Below are positions 26,491 to 36,088 of a stretch of 64,000 nt of DNA, one piece after another; the first letter of the stretch is position 1, and each line of letters opens with the position of its first letter. The notes beneath the pieces were generated by a model that ran no database searches, had not been told where the DNA came from, and worked only from the letters and a program-made list of their open reading frames with translations. The stretch spans positions 1 to 64,000 of the forward strand of contig CAVVZC010000003.1 in assembly GCA_963752565.1 (NCBI GenBank), given 5' to 3'. Both the position numbers and the translations under genes were made by a program. The DNA is from UBA11574 sp963752565 (GTDB lineage Bacteria; Desulfobacterota; Desulfobacteria; Desulfobacterales; UBA11574).

Positions 26491-28320
26491 ATGAGACGGA
26501 TAAGATTTGCGAGCATATACCTGTTGTTACTGGCTGTGTTATTCTTTATTTTAGGGGCCTACAAAGAATGGCATACACTGTCGCTGATTAACGGATTGCA
26601 AAATACCCCACCGGACTATCCTCAGAGCTTTCATCTCCTGTTTTTCCTGGTCGGCTTTTTAGCCCTTTGTGCGATTTATTTTGCAGAGAAGATGGAAGTA
26701 AATGCCCTTTCCTCAATTAATGAAGTCCTCCATGAAGAGATCGCCATGAGAAATCGAACGGAGGCATCGCTGCGGGAAAGCGAAAAGAAAAATAGAGAAC
26801 TTTACAGGGAAGCTAAAAAAGTGGAAAAAGTCTATCGTTCCCTTCTTCGATCCTGTGCTGACGCCATCGTTACCTATGATTTTGAAGGGGGGGTCGAATA
26901 TATAAGTCCCGCATTTACCGAGATATTTGGATGGACATTAGAGGAAATGAACGGCAAGCAGATACCGTTTGACCATGAATCCGAAAAAGGATTCACCGCA
27001 GATATTATTAACGATCTTTTAGAACACGGAACACCGTGTAATGGTTTTGAGACAAAATGCTGCACGAAAGACAGACGTTTGATAGATGTCAGCGTAAGTG
27101 CTTCGCGCCATAATGATCATGAGGGAAAATCTATGGGCACACTTTTTATTCTCCGTGATATTTCGGAGAAGAAAAGGGTTGAAGCCCAGCTACAATATAT
27201 CGAAAGGATGAAGGCTATTGGAACACTGGCCGGAGGAATTGCACATGATTTTAACAATCTGATGATGGGGATGCTGGGGAATATTTCTCTGACTTTGTAT
27301 GATATCGGGCCCGATGATCCCAATTACGAACGGTTAAAGACCGTTGAACGGTTGATTCAAAGTGGTTCCGAGCTGACAAGCAAACTTCTTGGATATGCAA
27401 GGAAAGGTAAATATGAATTAAAACCCGTAAACGTAAACAAAATTATAAAAGAGAGTTCTGCTGCATTTGGCAGGGCAAGAAAGGAGATCGTCATTTCCAC
27501 GGATTTTGCTGAAGATCTGTTTTCGGTAAAGGCGGATGGATCTCAAATTGAGCAGGTCCTCATAAATCTTTTTATCAATGCTGCCGATGCCATGCCGGGA
27601 GGAGGAGATCTATTTCTGCAAACTGCCAATGTTACGCATAAAGAAATGAAAGGTAAGCCCTATACTCCCAAACCCGGCAAATATGTTATGATAAAAATAA
27701 AAGACAACGGTAAGGGGATGGATCAAAAAACCATCACACGCATTTTCCAACCGTTTTTTACCACCAAGTCAATGGCTCTGGGTTCGGGACTTGGGTTGGC
27801 ATCTGCATATGGGATAGTAAAAGGACATGGTGGATATATCGATGTTGAATCCGCAAAAGGACATGGATCGGTTTTTAGCATTTATATCCCCGCATCGGAG
27901 GCGTTGATTCAAAAAGACCCGATAGTTAGCGAGCGCATCGAAGAGGGAGATGAAACCATCTTACTGGTGGATGATGAAGAGATGATCATTGATGTTGGTG
28001 TCCAGTTGTTGGAAAACCTTGGATATACCGTCCTTGAAGCCAGAGGTGGTAAAGAGGCGATTCAGATATATCAAGAGAACAAGGATAATATTGATATGAT
28101 TATTTTGGATATGATTATGCCCGATATAGGGGGTAGCGAGGCCTTTGATAAAATAAAGACAATCGATCCTGAAGTTAAGGTTCTTCTTTCAAGTGGCTAC
28201 AGTGTGGATGGACAGGCAACGGAAATATTGAAAAGGGGATGTAACGGTTTTATTCAAAAGCCCTTTAACCTAAAAAGTCTATCAAGAAAAATTAGAGAAG
28301 TTTTAAACAAAAGCGTATAA
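26491..28320 (+). CDS. Hybrid sensor histidine kinase with PAS and receiver domains
   Basis: A 609-residue membrane sensor. Order: two membrane helices (about 5-25 and 46-66) with a short periplasmic loop, a coiled segment, a PAS domain (about 115-225), and HisKA with phosphoacceptor H252 in LAGGIAHDFNNLMMGMLGN. The HATPase domain has the N-box FINAADAMPGGG and G-box GSGLGLASAYGIVKGHGG. A C-terminal receiver has acidic pocket VDDEE and phosphoacceptor D540 in IILDMIMPD. An in-frame TTG at 26473 could add six residues; neither start has a good ribosome-binding site. No cognate regulator is adjacent, so the output may be its own receiver or a distant partner. Signal unknown. Confidence 0.92.
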   Translation: MRRIRFASIYLLLLAVLFFILGAYKEWHTLSLINGLQNTPPDYPQSFHLLFFLVGFLALCAIYFAEKMEVNALSSINEVLHEEIAMRNRTEASLRESEKKNRELYREAKKVEKVYRSLLRSCADAIVTYDFEGGVEYISPAFTEIFGWTLEEMNGKQIPFDHESEKGFTADIINDLLEHGTPCNGFETKCCTKDRRLIDVSVSASRHNDHEGKSMGTLFILRDISEKKRVEAQLQYIERMKAIGTLAGGIAHDFNNLMMGMLGNISLTLYDIGPDDPNYERLKTVERLIQSGSELTSKLLGYARKGKYELKPVNVNKIIKESSAAFGRARKEIVISTDFAEDLFSVKADGSQIEQVLINLFINAADAMPGGGDLFLQTANVTHKEMKGKPYTPKPGKYVMIKIKDNGKGMDQKTITRIFQPFFTTKSMALGSGLGLASAYGIVKGHGGYIDVESAKGHGSVFSIYIPASEALIQKDPIVSERIEEGDETILLVDDEEMIIDVGVQLLENLGYTVLEARGGKEAIQIYQENKDNIDMIILDMIMPDIGGSEAFDKIKTIDPEVKVLLSSGYSVDGQATEILKRGCNGFIQKPFNLKSLSRKIREVLNKSV

Positions 28321-28636
28321 CCCACGAATGGTACATTTTAAAAGGCTCTCGTACAATGAAGTTCTCCTCAGCTCCAATTGGAAGGGATCTTTGCTTTGCT
28401 CTGATTACTGAAGGGTATTCAGGCAAAGGCGAATAAAAAGTAAATGAATTGAACAGTTGTGTAACTTACCGAAAACGAAGCGATTTATTTTAATTAACTT
28501 GAATTGATGGTTGACTTTCCACAAAGGTTATGATTCATTTCAATAAACAATCAGATTGTCATTACCATTTAAACATGTCTTCATCGTGTTGTTCATATAA
28601 CGTTAAGGTAAAATTAGTAGCTGGAGCTTTGAATCT
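28321..28636. other. Gene-free region before the SH3-domain gene
   Basis: About 315 AT-rich bases. A 26-codon reading frame at 28356-28436 starts with ATG but has no supporting motif or convincing ribosome-binding site. The last bases carry GCTGGAGC, a ribosome-binding site for the gene at 28637. Nothing else was recognised. Confidence 0.45.
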
Positions 28637-29302
28637 ATGAAATCTTATTTGAGAACCTTGGGTATTGTCGGAATATGTCTTTTTTTGTTATCCACAGCAG
28701 TGTTGGCTGAAACAAATTATTATATTAATGACAGCATGAAAATAACCATGAGGACAGGACCTGCAACAGACCGAAAAATAATTGCTTTGCTCGGTGTTGG
28801 ACAAGAGGTGGAAGTTCTGAAATCTGAAAATGAGTGGACGATGGTCCGATTGCTTAATGGTAAGGAGGGCTGGGTGATCAGCCGTTTTCTTACCGGTCAA
28901 ACCCCGGCCAGTATACAATTGGAAGCATTAATGAAAAATCACAGTACTCTTCAGACCAAAGCCGCATCACTCATGGAAGAAAACAAGGCGCTCAAAGCCG
29001 GAAATAAAAAGCTCGGAATCGATCTTAACACCAATGAAACAAAACAAAGGAGCCTAAGCAAATCTTACGAAACCCTCAAGAAAGATTCCAAACAATTCTT
29101 GGCTCTACAAGCAAAATATAAAGAATCAACTTCTAAACTCGTGGCGCAGACTCAAAAAGCTGAAAAGTGTGAGGACGAGTTAACAAAACTGCTTTGGAAC
29201 AAAAATATTAAGTGGTTTTTAGGCGGAGCCGGTGTCCTTATTCTTGGATTTATCATCGGTTTCAGTACCAAACGCCAACGGCGGCATTCATCCCTGCTAT
29301 AA
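28637..29302 (+). CDS. SH3-domain membrane protein (YgiM-like)
   Basis: A 221-residue protein of the TIGR04211-like family. The layout is: signal peptide (about 1-24, cleavage near VLAET), bacterial SH3 domain (about 26-88, with MRTGPATDRKIIALLGVGQEVEVL and EGWVISRFLTG), long coiled coil (about 95-185), one C-terminal helix (about 195-212) and a basic tail. The SH3 domain should face the periplasm, where such domains bind peptidoglycan or proteins. It sits just upstream of a PBP1b-type synthase, in keeping with an envelope role. Confidence 0.82.
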   Translation: MKSYLRTLGIVGICLFLLSTAVLAETNYYINDSMKITMRTGPATDRKIIALLGVGQEVEVLKSENEWTMVRLLNGKEGWVISRFLTGQTPASIQLEALMKNHSTLQTKAASLMEENKALKAGNKKLGIDLNTNETKQRSLSKSYETLKKDSKQFLALQAKYKESTSKLVAQTQKAEKCEDELTKLLWNKNIKWFLGGAGVLILGFIIGFSTKRQRRHSSLL

Positions 29303-29531
29303 ATTAAACCAGAAGTTAGGGGCTTCGCCCAAATTGGAATAATGGAGAAATGGCCCCGGTGAAATATGAAAAAGTTTCACAGGGAAAAAATCATGAGTTT
29401 GAAGGTTTTTTTGACAATTTAAATAATTTATTTCCACTCTTATTCCCAGCATTCCAATATTCCATTGTTTCATTATTCTGCTTTTGATATTCAATCGAAA
29501 CTCATCTTCGAAAAAATTACTTTTAACACAA

Positions 29532-31859
29532 ATGACAAAGAAAAAACGATCCATAAATATAACCCTTCAACGGCTATTTAAGTGGTATCTGCCGACCATT
29601 GTCCTCATATGTGGAATTATGATGGTGTATTGCTGGTATCTTTCCATCCAAATCGAAAAAAGATTTTCAGGGCGACGGTGGAGTATACCTTCCAAAGTTT
29701 ATTCAGATACGACGATACTATACCCCGGGCAAAAAACAAATCGAACACTTTTTAATGAAAAACTACGCCGCTTGGGGTATCGGGAAGTTGCCCATAAGCC
29801 GCTGAATAAGGGTGAGATCAATCGGTCTGCATCATTTGTGCAACTTTATCTTCACGATTTTATCGTTCCATCGAGATACAAGGAAGGCATTCCTGTTCAG
29901 ATTATATTTGATGAAAATCGAATAGAATCGATAACCAATTTAAATACAGGTCAACTGCTTCCCATTTTGGAGCTTGAGCCGGAGGAGGTCATGTTATTTT
30001 TTGGCCCTTATCGAGAACGACGACAACTTGTTTCCATAGATCAAGTTTCTCAGCAAGTCATCTATGCTGTTTTGGCCGCAGAAGATCGTCGGTTTTACAC
30101 ACACAAAGGGCTGGACCCAAAAGGAATATTGAGAGCGATTTACACTAATCTGCGTCATGCCTCCATACGTCAAGGGGGATCTACCATTACCCAGCAATTG
30201 GCTAAAAATTATTTTCTTACACCCAAGAGGTCGTTCATTCGAAAACTAAAAGAGCTTTTCATGTCTCTTACCATTGAGATGATGTATGAGAAGAATGAAA
30301 TACTCGAAATTTATCTCAATGAAATCTATCTGGGACAGAACGCATCAGAAGCGATAAACGGTATCGGTGAAGCGTCTTTTTTCTATTTTGGCAAACCTAT
30401 GAGCAACCTTTCCCTGGTTGAAGCCGCGACCCTGGCTGGTCTAATCAGGGGCCCCAACAATTATTCTCCTTATATTGACAAAGACCGTTGTCAAAACCGG
30501 AGAAACATGGTGCTGAACGCCATGTATGAGCAGGGATGGATTTCAGATGAAGAACTGAAAATGGTGTTGCCTTTACCTGTGGAGGCGGTTGGTTATGCGT
30601 CTTACGGAAAAAAGGCGCCTTATTTTATGGACTACTTGTCTGAGCAACTTACCGTGCTGTATTCTCCTCAAGACTTATCCAGTCTTGGGTTGTCGATTTA
30701 TACAACCCTGGACACCCAGGTCCAAATGGCTGCGGAAAACGCACTGAAAAGGGGCCTGGATTCGCTGGAGAAGTCAAACCCGGAATTGCACCGTACAGAG
30801 CCCCAAAAACAACTGCAAGGAGCTGTTATTGTTATGCAGCCCAAAACCGGTTATGTCTTGGCCATGGTTGGCGGGCGCAATTACAGTGAAAGCCAGTTCA
30901 ATCGAATTGCTCAGGCACGGCGACAACCCGGTAGTGCATTCAAGCCTTTTGTATATTTGAGTGGATTGGATAAATTCACCCCGGCTTCCATACTGTCCAA
31001 TGAATCCAGAATTTATGAAATTGATGGGAAGGAATGGATGCCCCAGAACTATGTGCCGATGACGGAGGAACGCGTGCGGATGAGATATGCTTTGGCGAGA
31101 TCCATAAATTTGGCAACGGTTGATCTGGCCATGAAAGTGGGGTTAGATCAAATCATTAGCACGGTGGACAAGTTCGGGTTTTCGACCCCTTTAAGACCTT
31201 ATCCCTCCATTGCGTTGGGATCCTTTGAGGTGATACCGTTAGAGCTGGCGCGTGCGTATTGTCCTTTTGCTGCAGATGGTGTACTCTCTTATTCGTTGGC
31301 CTTAAAAGAGGTCTTGGACGAGAATGATGTCGTTATGGAACGAAGACATATGAGCATCGAGCAGGTCACTACGCCTGAAAAAGCCTTTATCATGAGCTCA
31401 TTATTACAAAGTACTGTGGAAAATGGCACCGCAAATTCATTAAAGGAAATGGGAATAGCTTTTCCGGTTGCCGCCAAGACCGGCACCACCAACGATTTTA
31501 GAGATGCCTGGTTTGTGGGATATACGCCGGACATTCTGGCTTTGATATGGGTGGGATTCGATGATGGCGCTTCTATTCACGCCTCAGGCTCGAAAGCCGC
31601 CTTACCGATTTGGGCCGGTCTCATGAATGCCTTGCCCCAATATGTGTCGGGGAGTTGGTTTAGGATGCCGCCGGGAGTGGTCAAACGGGTAGTTTGTTCA
31701 GAAAGCGGACAACTGGCTGTAGAAGACAGATGCCCTCATCCAATAGAAGAATATTTCCTGGCGGAACATGTATCCACAGACCATTGCCGAATTCACGGGG
31801 ACGGGGAATCATTTGGAAGGATCACTGATGGGATTAAAGATTTTTTTGATAGGTTTTAA
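29532..31859 (+). CDS. mrcB: Bifunctional peptidoglycan synthase, PBP1b type
   Basis: A class A penicillin-binding protein that polymerises and cross-links peptidoglycan. Start 29532 gives 775 residues; an upstream in-frame TTG would add an unlikely 16. Order: one membrane helix (about 17-38), a UB2H-like region (about 50-140) that marks the PBP1b branch, and a GT51 domain with catalytic E184 in AAEDRRFYTHKG and QGGSTITQQLAKN (214-226). The transpeptidase domain has S468-AF-K471, S524IN and K649TG. All active-site motifs are intact. It is followed by an overlapping TPR lipoprotein, which could be an LpoB-like helper, though this is only positional. Confidence 0.93.
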   Translation: MTKKKRSINITLQRLFKWYLPTIVLICGIMMVYCWYLSIQIEKRFSGRRWSIPSKVYSDTTILYPGQKTNRTLFNEKLRRLGYREVAHKPLNKGEINRSASFVQLYLHDFIVPSRYKEGIPVQIIFDENRIESITNLNTGQLLPILELEPEEVMLFFGPYRERRQLVSIDQVSQQVIYAVLAAEDRRFYTHKGLDPKGILRAIYTNLRHASIRQGGSTITQQLAKNYFLTPKRSFIRKLKELFMSLTIEMMYEKNEILEIYLNEIYLGQNASEAINGIGEASFFYFGKPMSNLSLVEAATLAGLIRGPNNYSPYIDKDRCQNRRNMVLNAMYEQGWISDEELKMVLPLPVEAVGYASYGKKAPYFMDYLSEQLTVLYSPQDLSSLGLSIYTTLDTQVQMAAENALKRGLDSLEKSNPELHRTEPQKQLQGAVIVMQPKTGYVLAMVGGRNYSESQFNRIAQARRQPGSAFKPFVYLSGLDKFTPASILSNESRIYEIDGKEWMPQNYVPMTEERVRMRYALARSINLATVDLAMKVGLDQIISTVDKFGFSTPLRPYPSIALGSFEVIPLELARAYCPFAADGVLSYSLALKEVLDENDVVMERRHMSIEQVTTPEKAFIMSSLLQSTVENGTANSLKEMGIAFPVAAKTGTTNDFRDAWFVGYTPDILALIWVGFDDGASIHASGSKAALPIWAGLMNALPQYVSGSWFRMPPGVVKRVVCSESGQLAVEDRCPHPIEEYFLAEHVSTDHCRIHGDGESFGRITDGIKDFFDRF

Positions 31860-32286
31860 AATGGTTATCGTCACTTGCATATTCGGATTCGGAATGCTCC
31901 TTTCAGGGTGTGCCCCTGCTGTTATGAAGCCCTCGCCGGAGGTCTATCGGGAAACGCCCCGGGAATCTGATGAGTTCGAGGAAAATGTCGAAAAACCCGG
32001 CCTCAGCCCCCGCGCCCTCGCCGCTTTGCAGTTAACCGAACAGGGACGGATGTTTTTAGAAAATAATCAGCCCGATGATGCCATCGGAATACTGGAACGG
32101 GCCCTGAACCTCAATCCAAATAATGGCCGGAATTACTATTATTTGGCCGAAGCTTGGCTCATGAAATGGAATGTTGGGCAGGCCACGGAATTCAATCGCC
32201 TGGCTGAAATCTATCTTAAAGACGACAGTGAATGGCTATATCGTGTCATATTGCAAAGGGAACGGATAAAAGAACGAAATCAGTAA
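31828..32286 (+). CDS. Small TPR lipoprotein
   Basis: A 152-residue lipoprotein. The start at 31828 is preferred because GGAAGG lies seven bases upstream and gives a lysine-containing signal segment; an ATG at 31861 just after the synthase stop is the alternative. A lipobox LLSGC occurs near residue 28. After a Pro/Glu-rich linker, about two TPR-like helical pairs follow (QGRMFLENNQPDDAIGILERALNLNP). It overlaps the PBP1b gene by 32 bases, so the two are probably coupled. Function unknown. Confidence 0.8.
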   Translation: MGLKIFLIGFKMVIVTCIFGFGMLLSGCAPAVMKPSPEVYRETPRESDEFEENVEKPGLSPRALAALQLTEQGRMFLENNQPDDAIGILERALNLNPNNGRNYYYLAEAWLMKWNVGQATEFNRLAEIYLKDDSEWLYRVILQRERIKERNQ

Positions 32287-32455
32287 TGTATATTTGTTTA
32301 TAATGATTACTTTTTTGTTGATTTGTTACTGTTAAAAGCGCTCAGTTTGGGATTGACACGAAACGGGAATTAACATATCATTGTTCAAGTTTTTCATCCC
32401 AATATGGCAAAAACGCCTTTGAAGCGGAAGGCCGAAATAAATTTATTCTTGTCCG

Positions 32456-32491
32456 CCTCACCGCAAGCGGCATCTTCGACCGGCGGTGAGG
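32456..32491. repeat. GC-rich hairpin repeat upstream of bactofilin
   Basis: CCTCACCG (32456-32463) and CGGTGAGG (32484-32491) form a perfect eight-base stem. The 29 bases 32458-32486 are identical to 61161-61189. It lies in the 265-base space before the bactofilin gene. Confidence 0.6.
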
Positions 32492-32551
32492 AAAAATATT
32501 TCATCGGCCATGATGATAACAAAATTTCTTTTCCCAAAAAGGGGGGATCTC

Positions 32552-33037
32552 ATGCTCAAGAAATCAAAAAAAACAATTGCCGAGTCTAAAGTCTCCAACA
32601 GCCCGGTTACTAAGGTTGATAGGACAATTATCGGAGATCAAATTTTTATAGAGGGCGTCATCCGCGGTGAGGAGGATCTGCTTATTGAGGGATCGGTCAA
32701 GGGAAGCATTGAAATGAAATCCCATCATTTAACGGTAGGGTCAAAGGGTCAGGTCGAAGCCGAAGTAAATGCTGAAAATGTCACCATCAGCGGCAAGTTG
32801 GAGGGGAACATTAGCGCGACCGGCAGAGTGGAGATAACAAAGGCAGCTGATTTTAATGGAGAAATCAAAGCAAAGAGTTTCTCCGTAGAGGACGGAGCCT
32901 ATCTTAAGGCGGTGATCGAGATGGAACGCGAACCAAGGCAAAAAACCGTTCCGTTAGGAAAGCCCGAATCAAAAGTGTTCCCTGAATTGACAAAAGAACC
33001 ACTTGCTCTGGCCGGCAAAGACATCAAGGGGAATTGA
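32552..33037 (+). CDS. Bactofilin-family cytoskeletal protein
   Basis: Bactofilins polymerise into membrane-associated filaments that position cell-wall enzymes and polar proteins. Start 32552 is taken because GGGGGG lies seven bases before it. The 161-residue protein has a short basic N-terminus and a beta-helical core of repeating strands (about 25-120), seen in IIGDQIFIEGVIRGEEDLLIEG-type repeats and VTISGKLEGNISATGRVEI. The C-terminal tail is Pro/Lys-rich and flexible. Its neighbours upstream are peptidoglycan enzymes, in line with a wall-shaping role. The next gene starts three bases after its stop. Confidence 0.9.
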   Translation: MLKKSKKTIAESKVSNSPVTKVDRTIIGDQIFIEGVIRGEEDLLIEGSVKGSIEMKSHHLTVGSKGQVEAEVNAENVTISGKLEGNISATGRVEITKAADFNGEIKAKSFSVEDGAYLKAVIEMEREPRQKTVPLGKPESKVFPELTKEPLALAGKDIKGN

Positions 33038-33040
33038 TCA

Positions 33041-33634
33041 TTGGCTGCTTCCGCTACAGATCTGAACCAACACGTTGGGTTGGAGGGCTACTCCAGCAAC
33101 GCTCTGAAGCTTTTTATGGAACATCTTGATCAACAACCACAGAGCAGATTATTGGACGTTGGTCCGGTGTGTCAGGAAAATATCAGCTTTTTTGCCAGCA
33201 GGGTTTGGAAACACTACGTTTGTGACATGTTCATCCGGCTGGACCGGTATATTCGCAAGGGCGATCCCGTTTATCAAATCTGGAAGGAACTCGACTATCA
33301 TCCTGAAAGTTTCGATGGAATTTTGGTGTGGGAATTAGCGGACCGTTTGGATGAACAGGATGTAAACCGGCTGGTAACCTTGTGCCACTCCATGTTAAAA
33401 CCAGGGGGAATGGCGGTGGTTATGGTTATGGGTGATCAGATAGCGTCATCTGAAACAAAGTCATTTGTTGTAGGACAAAACTATCGAATTTACTTGCGGC
33501 CTCAGCCTCATCTAGACCTGCCGTTACGGGGTCGCCAGAACAGAGACGTATTGTCCATGATGGCGCCGTTTATTCCGGCCAAATCCTTCATTTGCCGTCC
33601 TGGTTTTATGGAATTCCTCTTCCAGCGCAATTAA
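33041..33634 (+). CDS. Putative class I SAM methyltransferase, degenerate
   Basis: A 197-residue protein that follows bactofilin by three bases, starting with TTG after AAGGGG. It shows a methyltransferase-like outline: RLLDVGP (about 36-42) in place of the glycine-rich motif I, an acidic residue in VCDMF, FDGILVWELADRLDE as the motif IV region, and LVTLCHSMLKPGGMAVVMV as motif V/VI. The glycine-rich loop is poor, so SAM binding is doubtful. It may be a non-catalytic relative. Pairing with bactofilin suggests co-expression. Confidence 0.6.
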   Translation: MAASATDLNQHVGLEGYSSNALKLFMEHLDQQPQSRLLDVGPVCQENISFFASRVWKHYVCDMFIRLDRYIRKGDPVYQIWKELDYHPESFDGILVWELADRLDEQDVNRLVTLCHSMLKPGGMAVVMVMGDQIASSETKSFVVGQNYRIYLRPQPHLDLPLRGRQNRDVLSMMAPFIPAKSFICRPGFMEFLFQRN

Positions 33635-33699
33635 CCCGACCGGGTTTCGGGACGTCTATCTAGTCGTAGTACCTTAATTGTGAATTTTGTGCATTTTAT

Positions 33700-33870
33700 G
33701 GCAAAAAAAACAAAATACAAGCACCAAATTCCAAATAAATTCGAAATTCCAAATTTCAATGACCAAAACTAAATTTTGTATATTTAATCGGTTTTCTTTG
33801 TTTTGAATTTTTCTTTTTGGTCATTGGATATTGTTTGTTTTTTGAGATTTGTTATTTGTTTTTTACGGTT
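33700..33870. repeat. AT-rich dispersed repeat, family 1, copy 3
   Basis: The best-preserved copy. Its left end CAAGCACCAAATTCC and right end GTTATTTGTTTTTTACGGTT match both ends of copy 2 in inverse orientation, and inner ATGACCAAAA/GGTCATTGG halves are inverted. The right end runs into the ybbR gene: its TAA stop codon lies within the repeat. Confidence 0.75.
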
Positions 33871-34561
33871 TATCCGGGTCGGGTCTTGGTTTAACAACAT
33901 ACACTATTCTCACCTTGTCTTTTGAACCCGGGGCGATTTTCAAGGCAGCAGGGGTGAGGGCAAGATTAGCCAATATTGTTCCGGTTCCTTTTAAGTTGTC
34001 CAGGTGAACCTTTTCCGTGTATAGGGTCGAAATATTCCCTAAAATCCGTTTTCCCCCGATAATTTCAATTTTATCCGGGTCGATTTTTATTCCTGAAAGA
34101 ATTAATCCTTCCGGCAGCTCTCCAACCCAGTCGACCTGCAAAGGAATTTCTTTTTTAATCGTTTCATCAAGGGTTACCTCTATGACAGATGGAATCACCT
34201 TTCTTAACAAAATTCCGGGTGGCTGCGTAATGCTATCCTGTGTGATGGAAAAGATATTTCGACCGATGACGGCATTACCAAGGTCCAGCTTTACTTGAAT
34301 CTGTTCAGGTTGAATCGATTTTATCAGGGCGCCTGATCCCCCCAAATGAAGGCGAACGGCATTAACAGATGCATCTACGATTTCAAAGCCGGGATTGCGG
34401 TTCGTATATTCTACGGGGATTTCAAGGGTAATCAGGGTGTCCAAACCTTTTGAAAAGCTGACCCAGATTCCGGTGATAAAAAAGACGGAAATTATCGCCG
34501 CTAGGCTCATTTTAAATTTTTCTTTTTGCTGGTAAACGTTCTCCTCTTCATGTATCCCCAT
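33863..34561 (-). CDS. YbbR-domain protein (CdaR-like)
   Basis: YbbR/CdaR proteins are membrane-anchored regulators of the diadenylate cyclase CdaA. Start 34561 (MGIHEEENVYQQ) gives 232 residues and overlaps cdaA by 14 bases; longer frames upstream only read through cdaA out of frame. A cytoplasmic N-terminus precedes one helix (about 18-38), followed by two or more YbbR repeats with IPVEYTNRNPGFEIVD and IPLQVDWVGELPEGLIL. The stop codon sits in the edge of a dispersed repeat, so the last few residues may be repeat-derived. Confidence 0.85.
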   Translation of the reverse strand: MGIHEEENVYQQKEKFKMSLAAIISVFFITGIWVSFSKGLDTLITLEIPVEYTNRNPGFEIVDASVNAVRLHLGGSGALIKSIQPEQIQVKLDLGNAVIGRNIFSITQDSITQPPGILLRKVIPSVIEVTLDETIKKEIPLQVDWVGELPEGLILSGIKIDPDKIEIIGGKRILGNISTLYTEKVHLDNLKGTGTILANLALTPAALKIAPGSKDKVRIVYVVKPRPDPDKP

Positions 34562-35306
34562 GTGTTCTTGTAATATGTTTCGTAAACATTTCGTTACTGC
34601 TGATATCCGTGATTTTGGAATCTTTGGCCACAACCACTTTTCCGGTCTCTTCGGATACGACAACAACCAAAGCGTCTGTTGTTTCGGACAGACCGAGGGC
34701 AGCCCGGTGACGGGTTCCGTACCGTGACGGCAGATCGCTTTTGTACGATAAGGGAAGAATAACTCCGACCTTGGCAATCCGATCCTCCTCAATGATGATA
34801 GCGCCGTCATGGACCGGATTGTCTCCCCAGAAAATACTGGTGATCATCTCCTTGGAGATTAATCCCCGTAAGGGTATACCGCCCTGAAAGACATCCTCTA
34901 AATTTTCTTTTGCCGGTAGAACAATCAAGGCACCAATGTGCCGTTTGGACAATGCTTTTACACTTTCAACAATGATTTGTATCGTTGTTGGAACACTTTT
35001 TTGGGGAAATCCCCATAGAATGGCCCTTAAATTCTTTGCCTGGAGAACACTTCGTATTTCATTTCGAAATACAATAATGATGATGAGAGCGACAACCGCT
35101 GTAATGCCCTGCATAACCCAACTGGTTAAAATGAGACCGAAAAATACAGCGATACGCTGGAAGATCCAGAGTAAAGCAATGCCGGTGAGAACCCTGAAAA
35201 CATAAGTTTCCCTAAAAAGCACATAGAGACGAAACAGAATGTAGCTGTTTAACAGGATATCGATGACATCTTGCCAGCGAATGAATTCTAAAAAAGGCAT
35301 AAGCAA
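34548..35306 (-). CDS. cdaA: Diadenylate cyclase CdaA
   Basis: CdaA makes cyclic di-AMP from two ATP. The 252-residue protein has three N-terminal membrane helices (about 17-31, 35-57, 62-81) and a cytosolic DAC domain. The DAC domain carries D167-G-A in VHDGAIIIEE and R199-H-R in SRYGTRHRAALG, both required for catalysis. The gene is followed by ybbR with a 14-base overlap, the usual cdaA-cdaR pairing. The glmM and folP genes that often accompany it are absent here. Confidence 0.95.
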   Translation of the reverse strand: MLMPFLEFIRWQDVIDILLNSYILFRLYVLFRETYVFRVLTGIALLWIFQRIAVFFGLILTSWVMQGITAVVALIIIIVFRNEIRSVLQAKNLRAILWGFPQKSVPTTIQIIVESVKALSKRHIGALIVLPAKENLEDVFQGGIPLRGLISKEMITSIFWGDNPVHDGAIIIEEDRIAKVGVILPLSYKSDLPSRYGTRHRAALGLSETTDALVVVVSEETGKVVVAKDSKITDISSNEMFTKHITRTHGDT

Positions 35307-35318
35307 ATTCCAGTTCCA

Positions 35319-35762
35319 TCAGTCGGTGATGCTGAATCTCAAAATACGAAGAAGATTGCCTTTTTGATCGGAAATTTCAACGCGCCATGGGCCTTTGTCG
35401 GTTTCTCGGAGTTGAATACTGCTGTAGGTCGCCCAGCGGGGCGGCTGAAGTGTTAACCGTTTTTTTGTGCTGGGGTCATCTCTGTGAAACCATTTATGGT
35501 ATATAAATGTTTTTTCGGGAACCGGATCAAATGAGGTAAAACAGGAGACTTTTCCAATTTTTATGGAAAAAACAACAGCAGGGTTTTGGGGTGTAAAATC
35601 TTTAATCTCTTCACACATTACACCGTAATCCATCATCAACTTGTTTTGAACGGCGCTGGATTTCGAATTTTGGATGTTTTGCGAAAACGACCAATGAGAG
35701 GAAAAAAGATCTACACAAAGCATAACAAAAAGGACTATAATAAATCTAAACTTGATATCCAT
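35319..35762 (-). CDS. Exported DUF2914 protein
   Basis: Start 35762 gives 147 residues with a signal peptide (about 1-28, IKFRFIIVLFVMLCVDLF). The C-terminal ~85 residues fit DUF2914: VVFSIKIGKVSCFTSFDPV, FIYHKWFHRDD, TYSSIQLRETDKGPWRVEI and a final ILRFSI strand. An earlier ATG at 35975 would add 71 residues without a signal-like start. It lies 12 bases before cdaA on the same strand, so co-transcription is likely. Function of DUF2914 is not known to me. Confidence 0.75.
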   Translation of the reverse strand: MDIKFRFIIVLFVMLCVDLFSSHWSFSQNIQNSKSSAVQNKLMMDYGVMCEEIKDFTPQNPAVVFSIKIGKVSCFTSFDPVPEKTFIYHKWFHRDDPSTKKRLTLQPPRWATYSSIQLRETDKGPWRVEISDQKGNLLRILRFSITD

Positions 35763-36088
35763 TCTACTTGCACTTCCGGTTATTAAAGAACCCGAACAAG
35801 GAATAACAGCTGATCGGGTGTTATTAATCCTTACATGACGATTAACGGATTTCAATACTATCTGAAATTTATAATTTAGCAAGGAAAAATATCTGTTACT
35901 CATTTGCATATACCACATCAAGTCGTAATGTGATTGTACTTGCATTTCACTGTGTTGAAAAATATTGTAGTTCATGATAAAATTAAATATTTGATCTGTA
36001 AACTGCTGACTTTAAATACTTTCATATCGCTTTATTGAAATCGACGTAAATAAGTCTTATTGTTTTATAACAAAACGGAGAATATTTA

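Noticed and set aside
28356..28436. 26-codon frame upstream of the SH3 gene as a leader peptide
   Set aside because: No amino-acid bias, no terminator or competing hairpins after it, and no clear promoter.
32404..32589. 61-codon plus frame before bactofilin
   Set aside because: It reads through the 29-base repeat hairpin and overlaps the bactofilin start in another frame.
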